DNA of 64,000 bases from Verrucomicrobiaceae bacterium UBA1938. GTDB lineage: Bacteria > Verrucomicrobiota > Verrucomicrobiia > Verrucomicrobiales > Verrucomicrobiaceae. The stretch covers positions 40,304 through 104,303 of the forward strand of contig DDFC01000036.1 in NCBI GenBank assembly GCA_002336895.1, read 5' to 3'. Below the pieces are notes generated by a model, which was given only the letters and a program-made list of their open reading frames with translations, was not told where the DNA came from and made no database searches. Positions 35,230-43,063 of the stretch are shown piece after piece. Both the position numbers and the translations under genes were made by a program. Within the stretch, counting starts at the first letter, position 1; the number at the start of each line of letters is the position of its first letter.

Positions 35230-36621
35230 TTACTCCGCCAGAGGCACATTCTGCTCCACCTTGCCGGTGCGGGGATCTGGCAGCAGCTCGGGCACGATGC
35301 GCACGGTGCACTGCACCCCGCCACAGCCTGCCGTCTCCAGGCAGCGGCGCAGGGCGGCCTCCAGGTCCGGCACGAGGACAGCGGGGCTGATGCCCGGCGC
35401 GGGCACCGTCAGGCAGTCCACGCTGGCCGGGCCGGTCTGGCGAAACTGAAAGGCGGCCACATCCCGGCGCTCGTCCATGGTGAAGAGGAAATTCATGCCG
35501 ATGAAGACCCGCCTCTCCGGCGTGTGAAAGGCGTAGGCCGTGGTGCTGCGCCCATGCACCTGGGTCAGCGTGCGGAAGGGCCAGTGCTCATGCACCGGGC
35601 CGGGGCGCAGGCGGTCATTGATGCGGTAGCGCAGCAGCGGCACGGCTTTGTTGATCAAAGGGGTCACGTAGGCGTGATCGGAGAGCTCCCCCTCTGCCAC
35701 GGGGCGTCCGGCTTCATCCACCGTCTCCAGCACCATCATGTCATCATGGCAGCAGAGGTGGTCCAGCCCGCGCCACTGGCGGGCGATGCTCAGCACCTCG
35801 CCGCAGCCGTACATGTTGAAGGGCGTGATTCCAAAGGCCCGCTGGCACAGGTCCCGGATGCCTGGGGTGAGCGCGTCTCCCCCGCCCCAGATGTAGCCGC
35901 CAGGCCGCATCTGCAGGTGCAGCTCCCCGCCTAGCTGGGCCTGGGCCAGACGCCCCATGACCGAGGAGTAGCCCATGAGCGCATCTGGCTGCAGGCGCTG
36001 CAGCTCCGCCAGGATCTCCGGCCACGGCGCGGCCACATTGATCTGATGGTAGGTGGAAAACAGCGCCCCCACCCAGGGCCGGGTGGCAAAGAGGCTGGTC
36101 GAAGTGGCCGCCGCCTTGGCCGTGACCAGCGCCACCACCTTCAGCCGCCTGCCCCCCAGCCGCAGACGCGGCAGGGTGGTGGAGCGCGGGGAGGCGGAGT
36201 TTCGCAGGTTCTGGCTGGCGTGGCTGTAGTCCACCGCCGCGATGTCATGCGCCACCAGCTGCGGCGCCGCCGTGGTGCCCGTGGTGTAGCAGACCATCCA
36301 GCGCCCGTCCTTCACCCGGCCCCAGTTGGCGGGATCCTGCAGATACTTTTCCAGCACGGCGCGGCGCAGCCGGCGGTCCGGCACGATCTCGTCCCAGTGC
36401 TCGCACAGCAGCTCCTTCGTCATCGGTGGGAGGTCGGAGAGAGCGCAGCGCTCCACATCGATCCCCGCCAGATGCCTGCGGTAAAAAGGGCTGACCCTCA
36501 GCGCATAGCGCGCCATGGCCCGCCAGCGCCGCTCCTGCAGCCGCAGCAGCTCGGTGCGGCTCATGAGCTGGGCTTTTTTCAGATCGCGGGTGGCACGCAG
36601 GAGATTTAAGAGGCGATTCAT
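35230..36621 (-). CDS. PaaK/CapK-like adenylate-forming ligase, copy 1
   Basis: 463 residues and very close to the following ligase in its first 60 residues (RWRAMARYALRVSPFYRRHL, AGIDVERCALSDLPPMTK) and middle (CHDDMMVLETVDEAGRPVAE). Motifs: TTGTTAAPQLVAHD, MYGCGEVLSIARQ, INDRLRPGP and DPRTGKVEQNVPL. First gene of the five-gene cluster. It probably activates a carboxylate; two copies could charge two substrates or represent a recent duplication. Confidence 0.85.
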   Translation of the reverse strand: MNRLLNLLRATRDLKKAQLMSRTELLRLQERRWRAMARYALRVSPFYRRHLAGIDVERCALSDLPPMTKELLCEHWDEIVPDRRLRRAVLEKYLQDPANWGRVKDGRWMVCYTTGTTAAPQLVAHDIAAVDYSHASQNLRNSASPRSTTLPRLRLGGRRLKVVALVTAKAAATSTSLFATRPWVGALFSTYHQINVAAPWPEILAELQRLQPDALMGYSSVMGRLAQAQLGGELHLQMRPGGYIWGGGDALTPGIRDLCQRAFGITPFNMYGCGEVLSIARQWRGLDHLCCHDDMMVLETVDEAGRPVAEGELSDHAYVTPLINKAVPLLRYRINDRLRPGPVHEHWPFRTLTQVHGRSTTAYAFHTPERRVFIGMNFLFTMDERRDVAAFQFRQTGPASVDCLTVPAPGISPAVLVPDLEAALRRCLETAGCGGVQCTVRIVPELLPDPRTGKVEQNVPLAE

Positions 36622-36771
36622 TAAGAAGAGAAGGCGCTGCGCTTATCCTCCCGCTCCGCCAAATGGTCAAGTCACTGGCGATCAAGAAGGGGTGATGCCG
36701 CGCCCCAGAATCGTCCTCGTTCTCCTGCTCGTCCTCGATCCAAGAGCCCGCCGAGGCTGCACCCTGGCTGC

Positions 36772-37644
36772 TCAACTGCCTGAGTCCACGGCGATCAGGC
36801 TGCGCAGCGGGATCTCGCGCCAGCTGCCGTCATTGATGGCCCACTCCAGCGGGCCAAAGAGCCACTCATTCGCGGCGATGGAGTCTCCCAGCTTCACGCG
36901 CAGCTTGTCAGACCCCGGCTGCGGAGCCACCTCCACATAGCGGTGGTTTTTCTCGTTTTGAAACTCCAGCAGCTTCCCATCCACCGTGAACTTCAGGCGC
37001 TCGCTGCCATTGGCCTTGGCGCTGCGCAGCCTGACACTGCGCACTTTGCCTGTCAGCAGGATCACGCCCTCGATCGTCACCGAGGTCTGCTTGGGGGGCA
37101 GCTTGATGGCTTTGTTTTCCCACACCGTCTGCTTTCCGCCCAGGGTGAGCAGCAGGCCGTTGGCCAGCTTGCCCGTCACCCGGCCGTCCGCCACCTCGCT
37201 CTCCAGAGCCTTGCGCACGGCATCGATGGCGTTTGCCTCCGGCAGGTTGCCCGCCTTGGTGGCATCCCGCAGCGCGGGCTCCAGATCGCGGAAGTACTGG
37301 CCCTTGGCTGCCTTCACGGCATCGCGGTACATGTCTCTGGCGGTGACGAGGTTCTGCCGCTTGAAGTCCACCGTCACAGCACCGCCTGCAGCCACCTGCT
37401 TTCTGGCCTCCTCGATCTGGTTTGCCTCCGCCAGCGCCCCGGCCTGCACGGCGTATTTCACACTGCGGTCCAGCTCATCGGTCAGGCGTTTGGAGGCGGC
37501 GGTCACACTCTGCTGGTAGCGCTCTGCAGCCCTCACAGCAGCGGGAGATTTAAACCCCGGATCCTCTGCGGCCAAACACGGCCACGCCAGCAGTGAGAGA
37601 CCAATGAAAACGTACGTGATGAGACGACCGGCGGGTGATTTCAT
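36772..37644 (-). CDS. Secreted protein with repeated helical segments
   Basis: 290 residues with a signal peptide (YVFIGLSLLAWPCLAAED). Two helical segments share the pattern ...Y..A...A......L.....A..AGxLxEANxI (EANQIEEARK near residue 75, EANAIDAVRKAL near residue 125). Similar motifs occur in other exported proteins of this group. The C-terminal half is a beta-rich domain (LLTGKVRSVRLRSAKANGSE). Function unknown. It is upstream of the ligase cluster on the same strand, about 150 bases away. Confidence 0.6.
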   Translation of the reverse strand: MKSPAGRLITYVFIGLSLLAWPCLAAEDPGFKSPAAVRAAERYQQSVTAASKRLTDELDRSVKYAVQAGALAEANQIEEARKQVAAGGAVTVDFKRQNLVTARDMYRDAVKAAKGQYFRDLEPALRDATKAGNLPEANAIDAVRKALESEVADGRVTGKLANGLLLTLGGKQTVWENKAIKLPPKQTSVTIEGVILLTGKVRSVRLRSAKANGSERLKFTVDGKLLEFQNEKNHRYVEVAPQPGSDKLRVKLGDSIAANEWLFGPLEWAINDGSWREIPLRSLIAVDSGS

Positions 37645-37779
37645 GCAGATGCAGGCTGGGTGGATGATCTAGTCCGCCAGACTAGCATGGGGAAAGACGC
37701 AGAGGCAAATCCATTTCAGGCAGAGCCCCCTCTCCCCCATGCCACAGCCTTCCTCGCTGCTGTCCCTTCACAGCAAGGT

Positions 37780-38109
37780 TCAAGCAGCCTTGTAAATGTC
37801 ACGGGCAAACTCGCGCACCTCATCTTCGGTTCCGAGCACAGCAGCTTCAGCCATTGATGCCCTGACCATCTTGTCGTACCACGACAGCTCTTCGGGGGTG
37901 AGATTGCGGTCTTCTTTTCCGGTCAGCATTTGCGCCAGCTGCCAGGGCTCCCTGTGATGAATGATGTCCCTGCGCAAATACTCAGGGGCGTCCAGCAGGC
38001 GGCTTCGATAACTGTGAATCAGCGCACGCGCCTTGGCGGGGCTCAGCTTGCAGAGCTGAGTCAGGCACTTCAGCAGAATATGCCAGTAGGCGGTGGAACT
38101 GCTCTTCAT
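37780..38109 (-). CDS. Small protein paired with the DUF3990 gene, candidate antitoxin
   Basis: 109 residues, mostly helical and charged (LTPEELSWYDKMVRASMAEA, DEVREFARDIYKAA at the C-terminus). No family was recognised. Its ATG overlaps the stop of the upstream DUF3990 gene by four bases (ATGA), so the two are translated together. By position it could be the neutralising partner of an ADP-ribosyltransferase-like toxin, but this is inference only. Confidence 0.5.
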   Translation of the reverse strand: MKSSSTAYWHILLKCLTQLCKLSPAKARALIHSYRSRLLDAPEYLRRDIIHHREPWQLAQMLTGKEDRNLTPEELSWYDKMVRASMAEAAVLGTEDEVREFARDIYKAA

Positions 38110-38597
38110 AGATCGACATTAAGCGAAGGTTCGGGCTTGAGCAAGCCTGCTGCGGCTGCGGTATGGAAGCTGATCTGGTCTGCACCAGCCATGACCGAAC
38201 GCTGCTGCCAGAAGTCCGCCACAGGACCACTGACCATGTCATAAAAGGGCGGATGAGGGGCGGAGCGTCCGTGTCCGGCACGTCCCAGCCGGCAGTGGAA
38301 AACGAGGCTCCAGAAATCTTCGGCATCCCTGTCTCCACGCACAAAAGCCAGCACACAGCCCCGGGCCGAAAGACTCCCGGCTGTCACCGCTGTCGCAGCC
38401 GCCTGCCAGGCCCACGACATGGCCTGATGCAGCAATGTGGTGGTGTAGAATCCCGGACCGAAGTCGGTATTGCTGCGTCCCAGCGACGGATTGATCTTAC
38501 GGGTGATGGAAGCCTTGTGCTGCTGAAGGGTGCCGTGGTAGAGGATGAGCGGCTGATTGCTCCATCTGACAGGGGTGTTGAAAGGAGCTGGCTGCAT
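38106..38597 (-). CDS. DUF3990 family, ADP-ribosyltransferase-like protein
   Basis: 163 residues. Diagnostic segments: LILYHGT (about residues 17-23), NTDFGPGFYTTTLLHQAMSW (about residues 43-62), FYDMVSGPVADFW and ADQISFHTAAAAGLL near the C-terminus. These match DUF3990, a family with an ADP-ribosyltransferase-like fold where the YHGT histidine and GFYTT tyrosine correspond to active-site residues. Such proteins occur as toxins with a small partner. Here a novel small gene overlaps its 3' end. Activity is not demonstrated. Confidence 0.72.
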   Translation of the reverse strand: MQPAPFNTPVRWSNQPLILYHGTLQQHKASITRKINPSLGRSNTDFGPGFYTTTLLHQAMSWAWQAAATAVTAGSLSARGCVLAFVRGDRDAEDFWSLVFHCRLGRAGHGRSAPHPPFYDMVSGPVADFWQQRSVMAGADQISFHTAAAAGLLKPEPSLNVDL

Positions 38598-38755
38598 GAG
38601 CTTGTCCGTGACTTGAGTGCAAACGATTTGTATTCAGCATCCGAATATTGTCCACACTCGTCTTTCACTCCCCTCCCCGCCGCAATTTCCGCGCACCATC
38701 TCGCCACATCTGCGCTGGATTCGTGCCCGTTTCTTGCTTTGAAAACAGACTGCCC

Positions 38756-39655
38756 ATGCTCCGCACCCTGCTCGACTACCTGCTCTGGCCCCTCCTCCTC
38801 ACCGCCGCCGTCATCCCCACGGCCTACGGCATCTCCACCGGGCACGGGCCCCTGGCCTTTAACATCACCTACTTCAGCCTCGCCGCCGTGCTCTACGTAC
38901 TGGAGCGCGTGCACCCGCATGAAAAGGAGTGGCTGGAGTCAGACGGCCAGATGGTGCAGGACTTTGCGCACACCGCCTTCACCAAATCCTTTGTGCAGAT
39001 CCTCATCGTCTCCGCCACCGTCATCGGCCTGGCAGACGTGGTGGGCAATGACAAAGGCGGCCCGTACTGGCCCACGCAGTGGCCCATGGCCTGCCAGGTG
39101 GTGCTGGGGCTGGTCATCGCCGAGTTCGGGCTCTACTGGGCGCACCGCATCGCGCACGAGTGGATGCCGCTGTGGTACTTCCACGCCGTGCATCACAGCA
39201 GCAAAAAGCTCTGGTTCTTCAACACCGGCCGCTTCCACATCATCGATACTCTGAAGAGCACCCTCTTCTCCGCCCCGCTGCTGGCCCTGATGGGTGCCCC
39301 GCGCGACATCCTGCTGTGGTTTGGCGCCATCACCGCCTACATCGGCTTCCTCACGCACTGCAACATCCAGATGCGCTTTGGCTGGCTCAATTACATCTTC
39401 AACACCCCCGCCCTCCACCGCTGGCACCACTCCAAAGACCTGCGCGAAGGCAACAAAAACTACGGCGAAAACCTCATGCTGTGGGACATCCTCTTTGGCA
39501 CCTACTACGACGACACCGCCCGCCGCCCCCCGGTGGAGATCGGCATCAAGTCCGCCATGCCCAAGACCTTCTGGGGCCAGGTGATCGAGCCCTTCCGCTG
39601 GCACAAATTTCAAGAATCCGCCAAAGACGGCACCACCAAGCACGAGCTGATGTGA
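38756..39655 (+). CDS. Sterol desaturase/fatty acid hydroxylase family membrane protein
   Basis: 299 residues with four or so membrane helices. The histidine clusters that bind the diiron centre are all present: HRIAHEW (about residue 135), HAVHHSS, and HRWHHSK (near residue 224), plus HCN between them. Members hydroxylate or desaturate lipids at the membrane, and the substrate here is unknown. The ATG at 38756 opens on a hydrophobic segment (LLDYLLWPLLLTAAVIPT); a longer upstream frame lacks family sequence. Confidence 0.88.
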   Translation: MLRTLLDYLLWPLLLTAAVIPTAYGISTGHGPLAFNITYFSLAAVLYVLERVHPHEKEWLESDGQMVQDFAHTAFTKSFVQILIVSATVIGLADVVGNDKGGPYWPTQWPMACQVVLGLVIAEFGLYWAHRIAHEWMPLWYFHAVHHSSKKLWFFNTGRFHIIDTLKSTLFSAPLLALMGAPRDILLWFGAITAYIGFLTHCNIQMRFGWLNYIFNTPALHRWHHSKDLREGNKNYGENLMLWDILFGTYYDDTARRPPVEIGIKSAMPKTFWGQVIEPFRWHKFQESAKDGTTKHELM

Positions 39656-39778
39656 GGTGGCAGGCTGCAGCGGTCTGAAGACAACGCACCACGCTGAAAA
39701 AAGAGCCTGCACCCGCACGGAAACGACTTGCCGCTCACCAGAGCCCATGCGAAGCATCCTGCTCTCTGGATACACAGC

Positions 39779-39853
39779 GCGCCCGTAGTTCAACGGATAG
39801 AATGGTGGTCTCCGAAGCCGCAGATTCAGGTTCGATTCCTGACGGGCGCACCA
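39779..39853 (+). tRNA. tRNA-Arg (anticodon CCG)
   Basis: 75 bases. Acceptor stem GCGCCCG (39779-39785) pairs with CGGGCGC (39843-39849). The anticodon loop CTCCGAA carries CCG, reading CGG codons for arginine. T-arm TCAGG-TTCGATT-CCTGA is intact and the 3' CCA is encoded. The gene stands at the left edge of an accessory region. Confidence 0.9.
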
Positions 39854-39999
39854 GAGCATGACAGCAGGCCGGAAAAGACCGGGCTGGCCTTTCAGCCGCC
39901 CATCCGCCTGGCTATGAGGCCGTGAACTCCGACCGCACAGACACGCCGGGAAAAGCAGCAGGCAGATCCCGCCGATCCCCTGCCCGCCCCGGCCGCACC

Positions 40000-40153
40000 G
40001 CCCCCCACTCCGGAAGGTAGGGACGCGCTGCGCCGCGTCCGTGGAGTCCTTTCCGCCCAGCACCCTCTGCCACCCCATCCTACTCCCCCTTTCTCAAAAC
40101 CTCCGCCTCTTCTGCGTCCTGCAGCCACAGCCCGATCAAAAAACGAAATCGCG
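40000..40153. repeat. Duplicated intergenic block with REP-2 palindrome (copy 1)
   Basis: Part of the 373-base gap between the tRNA and a minus-strand gene. It matches 41603-41767 over about 150 bases, including GGTAGGGACGCGCTGCGCCG (palindrome at 40016-40040), CTTTCTCAAAACCTCCGCCT and a short A-run. An inverted relative of the palindrome lies at 41487-41511. No gene is seen in the gap. Confidence 0.75.
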
Positions 40154-40157
40154 CCCC

Positions 40158-40219
40158 TAAAAACTCACTGCCGAAACTGCCGAAATACCCCTGCGCCATA
40201 ATTTCGGCAGTTTTGGCAG
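40158..40219 (-). terminator. Long palindromic terminator
   Basis: CTGCCGAAACTGCCGAAAT (40168-40186) pairs over 19 bases, one mismatch, with 40201-40219; on the minus strand it is followed by a T-run. It begins eight bases after the stop of the minus-strand gene. The stem sequence differs wholly from that after the paralogue at 41.8 kb although the flanks are homologous. Confidence 0.65.
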
Positions 40220-40226
40220 TACGTTT

Positions 40227-41354
40227 TCAGCGTGAGAATTTTTTTCCACCACCGTCCGCCCCGCTGCAGAAGCCAGCCTTTTCCAGCTCGTGCACGATGA
40301 GCGCGGAAAAGGCCAGTTCATCAAAGCTTTGCGCGCTTTGTGCCAGCAGCTGCATGGAGTAGATTTCATATAAGAGGTAGGCCTCACGCAACTCCGCCAC
40401 CGCGTCGTCGTATTCTGTCATGTGGCCGGGCAGCTTCAGATCCCAGTCGGTGAAGCGGACTTTGCTAAAAAAGACGGAGCGAACCCAGGGCCAGTCGTAC
40501 CTGAAGTAAGGGGGGGCTGGCCTCGTCAATGCAGTATCTACTCTCCGCCACGCCATGGCATCGAGCTGTGCCAGCAGAAGCTCCTCCTCGTCTGCCACCG
40601 TGACTGACAGATCGGACCCGCTCTCGAGATGAGAAAGCACTGCATGCACATCCTGCAGCCGCAGGTAAAGCCCCGGCACGGACGTGATGGGATAGCCCGA
40701 CTGGACACCTGCCGTCCACCCAAATCGAATCGGCAGCTCCAAGACGCGGAGCTGCTGATAGTCGGGAGAAAAGACGGTCACCTTGGTGTCCAGACGTTCC
40801 CGATAGGGCAGCCCCTGAAAGGTCCACCGCCCGGACGCATCGCGCAGCAGGTGCTTTTGCTTGTCTGGCGGATCGCTTTCACTGTAGATCACGAGTTCAT
40901 CCGCCGTCAGAAGCCGTAGAGCATTATCAGGACCACACCATGAGGTGAATCTAAACCGGTCCTCATACAGCCTGGGCTCCTCTGCATTCACATCCAGAGT
41001 CACGATGATGCTCTCATATCCGTTGAAGTGGCGCAAACTGATGCGCTTTTCACGGCACTGGATGTCCGGCGTCTGCCTGCAATTCGACTGGTAAAGCACC
41101 GACTCGCTGCCGTCGGGCCTGCGATAGCACAGGCTGTAGCTCTCGACGTCACGAGTCTTCATCAGCACCACCTCCGCCCCGCCAGCCACCGGTCTCCGCT
41201 CGAGCACCCTCACCTCCGCCCCGCCAGCCACCGGTCTCCGCTCGAGCACCCTCACCTCCGCCCCGCTCGCAGCCGACACCACCAACCATACCAGAGCACA
41301 GCATGCCAGCCAATGGCATGGAAGGGAGAGGCGCGGAGTCATCTGAGGTGGCAT
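40227..41354 (-). CDS. Secreted hypothetical protein, paralogue 1
   Basis: 375 residues from the ATG at 41354 (a second start lies at 41342). The signal peptide (HWLACCALVWLVVSAASGAE) is followed by a 14-residue tandem duplication (AEVRVLERRPVAGG twice). The body matches the next paralogue (LLTADEL, HLLRDASGRWTFQGLPYR, VTVFSPDYQQ, VHELEKAGF), but this copy reads 13 residues past that point. No known family was recognised. Gene and 3' DNA were duplicated together. Confidence 0.65.
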   Translation of the reverse strand: MPPQMTPRLSLPCHWLACCALVWLVVSAASGAEVRVLERRPVAGGAEVRVLERRPVAGGAEVVLMKTRDVESYSLCYRRPDGSESVLYQSNCRQTPDIQCREKRISLRHFNGYESIIVTLDVNAEEPRLYEDRFRFTSWCGPDNALRLLTADELVIYSESDPPDKQKHLLRDASGRWTFQGLPYRERLDTKVTVFSPDYQQLRVLELPIRFGWTAGVQSGYPITSVPGLYLRLQDVHAVLSHLESGSDLSVTVADEEELLLAQLDAMAWRRVDTALTRPAPPYFRYDWPWVRSVFFSKVRFTDWDLKLPGHMTEYDDAVAELREAYLLYEIYSMQLLAQSAQSFDELAFSALIVHELEKAGFCSGADGGGKKFSR

Positions 41355-41486
41355 CAGCGTAGAGAATCTGGCATGGCATGGCAAGAGAGAACCACAGCGG
41401 CAGCAGAGAGCAGATACCTCGCCTTTCCACACACTGCGGACGGCGCACCTCTTTGAGAGCCAGCGACATCACAGACCCGAATCTTC

Positions 41487-41511
41487 GGACCCGGCGCAGC
41501 GGGTCCCTACC
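41487..41511 (-). repeat. REP-2 palindrome, inverted solo copy
   Basis: GGACCCGGCGCAGCGGGTCC followed by CTACC. It is the inverse of the REP-2 copies at 40016-40040 and 41619-41643, with C-to-G changes at matching positions in both arms, so pairing is kept. Confidence 0.55.
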
Positions 41512-41602
41512 AGCCCTTCGGCACGCGCCGCTCTGAGGCGGAAAGCCCAGCTCTTTCCCTTAGCGCATGACCCGGGAGCCTAGGCGCACGCCACTCTGCG
41601 CT

Positions 41603-41767
41603 ACCCACCACTCCGGATGGTAGGGACGCGCTGCGCCGCGTCCGTAGAATCCTTCCACCCAGCGCCCTCTCCCGCCCCATTCTTCTCCCCCTTTCTCAAA
41701 ACCTCCGCCTCTTCTCCATCTGCCGTCCTCGACACACCCCAGCCCCATCAAAAAAACAAAATCACCG
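41603..41767. repeat. Duplicated intergenic block with REP-2 palindrome (copy 2)
   Basis: Second copy of the block at 40000-40153, with the REP-2 palindrome at 41619-41643. It lies in the 514-base gap between the two paralogous secreted-protein genes. The gap also contains the solo REP at 41487-41511 and the palindrome at 41786-41813, and no gene. Confidence 0.75.
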
Positions 41768-41784
41768 CCGCAAAACGAACCCCC

Positions 41785-41813
41785 AAAACCCCCACAACCG
41801 GTTGTGGGGGTTT
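41785..41813 (-). terminator. Loopless palindrome after paralogue 2
   Basis: AAACCCCCACAACC (41786-41799) abuts its exact reverse complement (41800-41813). It lies about 55 bases past the stop of the minus-strand gene and probably ends its transcript. The same core occurs at 43016-43059. Confidence 0.6.
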
Positions 41814-41868
41814 CGGTGGTTTGTTTCTGGCAGAGACGATGATTTTTTCCATCGCCGCCAACCCCGAT

Positions 41869-42927
41869 TCAGAAACCGGCCTTTTCCAGCTCATGCACAA
41901 AGAGTGCGGAAAACGCCATGCCATCGAGCCCTGGCGCTGAATACGCCAGCAGCCGCAAATAATGCATCTGGCAGAGGGCATAGGTCTCGCGGAGGTCCGC
42001 CGCCATGCGGTCGTAGTCTGTATCGTAGCAAGGCAGCCCCAGATCCCCGAGGGTGGCGCGGGCTGTCTCTGAGCCGAAGGACCGATGCCAGGGCCCGTAG
42101 CAACGCCAGGGGATGCCGGTCTGGAGCCCTCCCAATCCATAAACATCCCTCGTCCCCGCCATTTCATCCAGCTTCGACAGCCGCAGTTCCGGCCCGGCTG
42201 CCACGGTGGCGGGCAGACTGGGCGCGGTCTGGAAGAAAGAAAGTACATCATGCATGCCCTGCAGCTGGTCATACGGGGCCAGCAGGAGCGGGAAGCCGTA
42301 AGACATGCCAGCAGACGCCGCCAGCCATGATCCAGGCAGTTTGCGGGAGTGTACATTGTTCTGCCTGTACTCAGGCGTAAAGACCGTCACCTTGGACTCC
42401 ACCTTCTTCCGATACGGCAGGCCACGGAAGGTCCAGTGGCCAGACTCATCGCGCAGCAGGTGCTTTTCTTCACACAGTGGATCGAACATGTTGTAGAGTC
42501 CCAGCTCATCCGCTGTCAGCAGTTTCGCACCAGCGGAGAAATCGATCCCGTGGGCATTCCGAAACCGGTCCTCATACACCCGGGGTGCCTCCTCATCCAT
42601 CTCCAGAGTGATGATGAGGCAGTCATCCCTCTCCATGAACTGGTAGCTGACGCGCTTTTCACCGCGCATGATCCTCGGCATTGGCTGGCACCCCACAGGC
42701 ACGCGGTAAAACTCCAGCTCTCCGCCCTTCACACTGCGATAGCGCAGCATGCAGGGCCCGCCAGTCCCAGACTGCGTCAGCACCACCTCCGCCCCGCCCC
42801 CCACCGGCTGCCGGTCGATCATCCGCACCTCGGCCCGCGCAGCACCTGAGATCAGCAGAAATACCAGCATATGGCATGCCATCCAATGGCGCAGAAGAAA
42901 GAGGCGCGGAGTCATCTGAGGTGGCAT
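41869..42927 (-). CDS. Secreted hypothetical protein, paralogue 2
   Basis: 352 residues from the ATG at 42927 (MPPQMTPRL, the same start as paralogue 1). A signal peptide (WMACHMLVFLLISGAARAE) is followed by a body matching paralogue 1, including LLTADELGLYN, HLLRDESGHWTFRGLPYRKK and FSALFVHELEKAGF at the end. Conserved cysteines and aromatic residues suggest a folded exported domain. The frame is open over 118 codons upstream only because it crosses the 3' end of the DUF3987 gene. Function unknown. Confidence 0.65.
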   Translation of the reverse strand: MPPQMTPRLFLLRHWMACHMLVFLLISGAARAEVRMIDRQPVGGGAEVVLTQSGTGGPCMLRYRSVKGGELEFYRVPVGCQPMPRIMRGEKRVSYQFMERDDCLIITLEMDEEAPRVYEDRFRNAHGIDFSAGAKLLTADELGLYNMFDPLCEEKHLLRDESGHWTFRGLPYRKKVESKVTVFTPEYRQNNVHSRKLPGSWLAASAGMSYGFPLLLAPYDQLQGMHDVLSFFQTAPSLPATVAAGPELRLSKLDEMAGTRDVYGLGGLQTGIPWRCYGPWHRSFGSETARATLGDLGLPCYDTDYDRMAADLRETYALCQMHYLRLLAYSAPGLDGMAFSALFVHELEKAGF

Positions 42928-43015
42928 CAGCGTAGAAACCTCCCCCATGGAATGCAAGGTGCATTTGCCTGCCAACTCTTGAGCCGCAGAAAAAATAATT
43001 CTCGCGCAGAAAACA

Positions 43016-43059
43016 AACCACCAAAACCCCCACAACCGGTTGTGGGGGTTTCGGTGGTT
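43016..43059 (-). terminator. 22-bp-arm palindrome after the DUF3987 gene
   Basis: Bases 43016-43037 pair with 43038-43059 with one mismatch and no loop (core ACCCCCACAACCGGTTGTGG). It begins five bases past the stop of the DUF3987 gene. Core and outer flank match, inverted, the palindrome at 41785-41813 on the far side of the secreted-protein gene. Confidence 0.65.
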
Positions 43060-43063
43060 CATT

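Noticed and set aside
39829..39853. tRNA-Arg 3' end as an att site
   Set aside because: No second copy of the tRNA 3' sequence was found to the right within the window, so an element boundary cannot be claimed.
41785..43059. Integron attC-like sites around the secreted-protein gene
   Set aside because: The palindromes are nearly perfect and lack the GTTRRRY/RYYYAAC core boxes and asymmetric bulges; no integron integrase is present.
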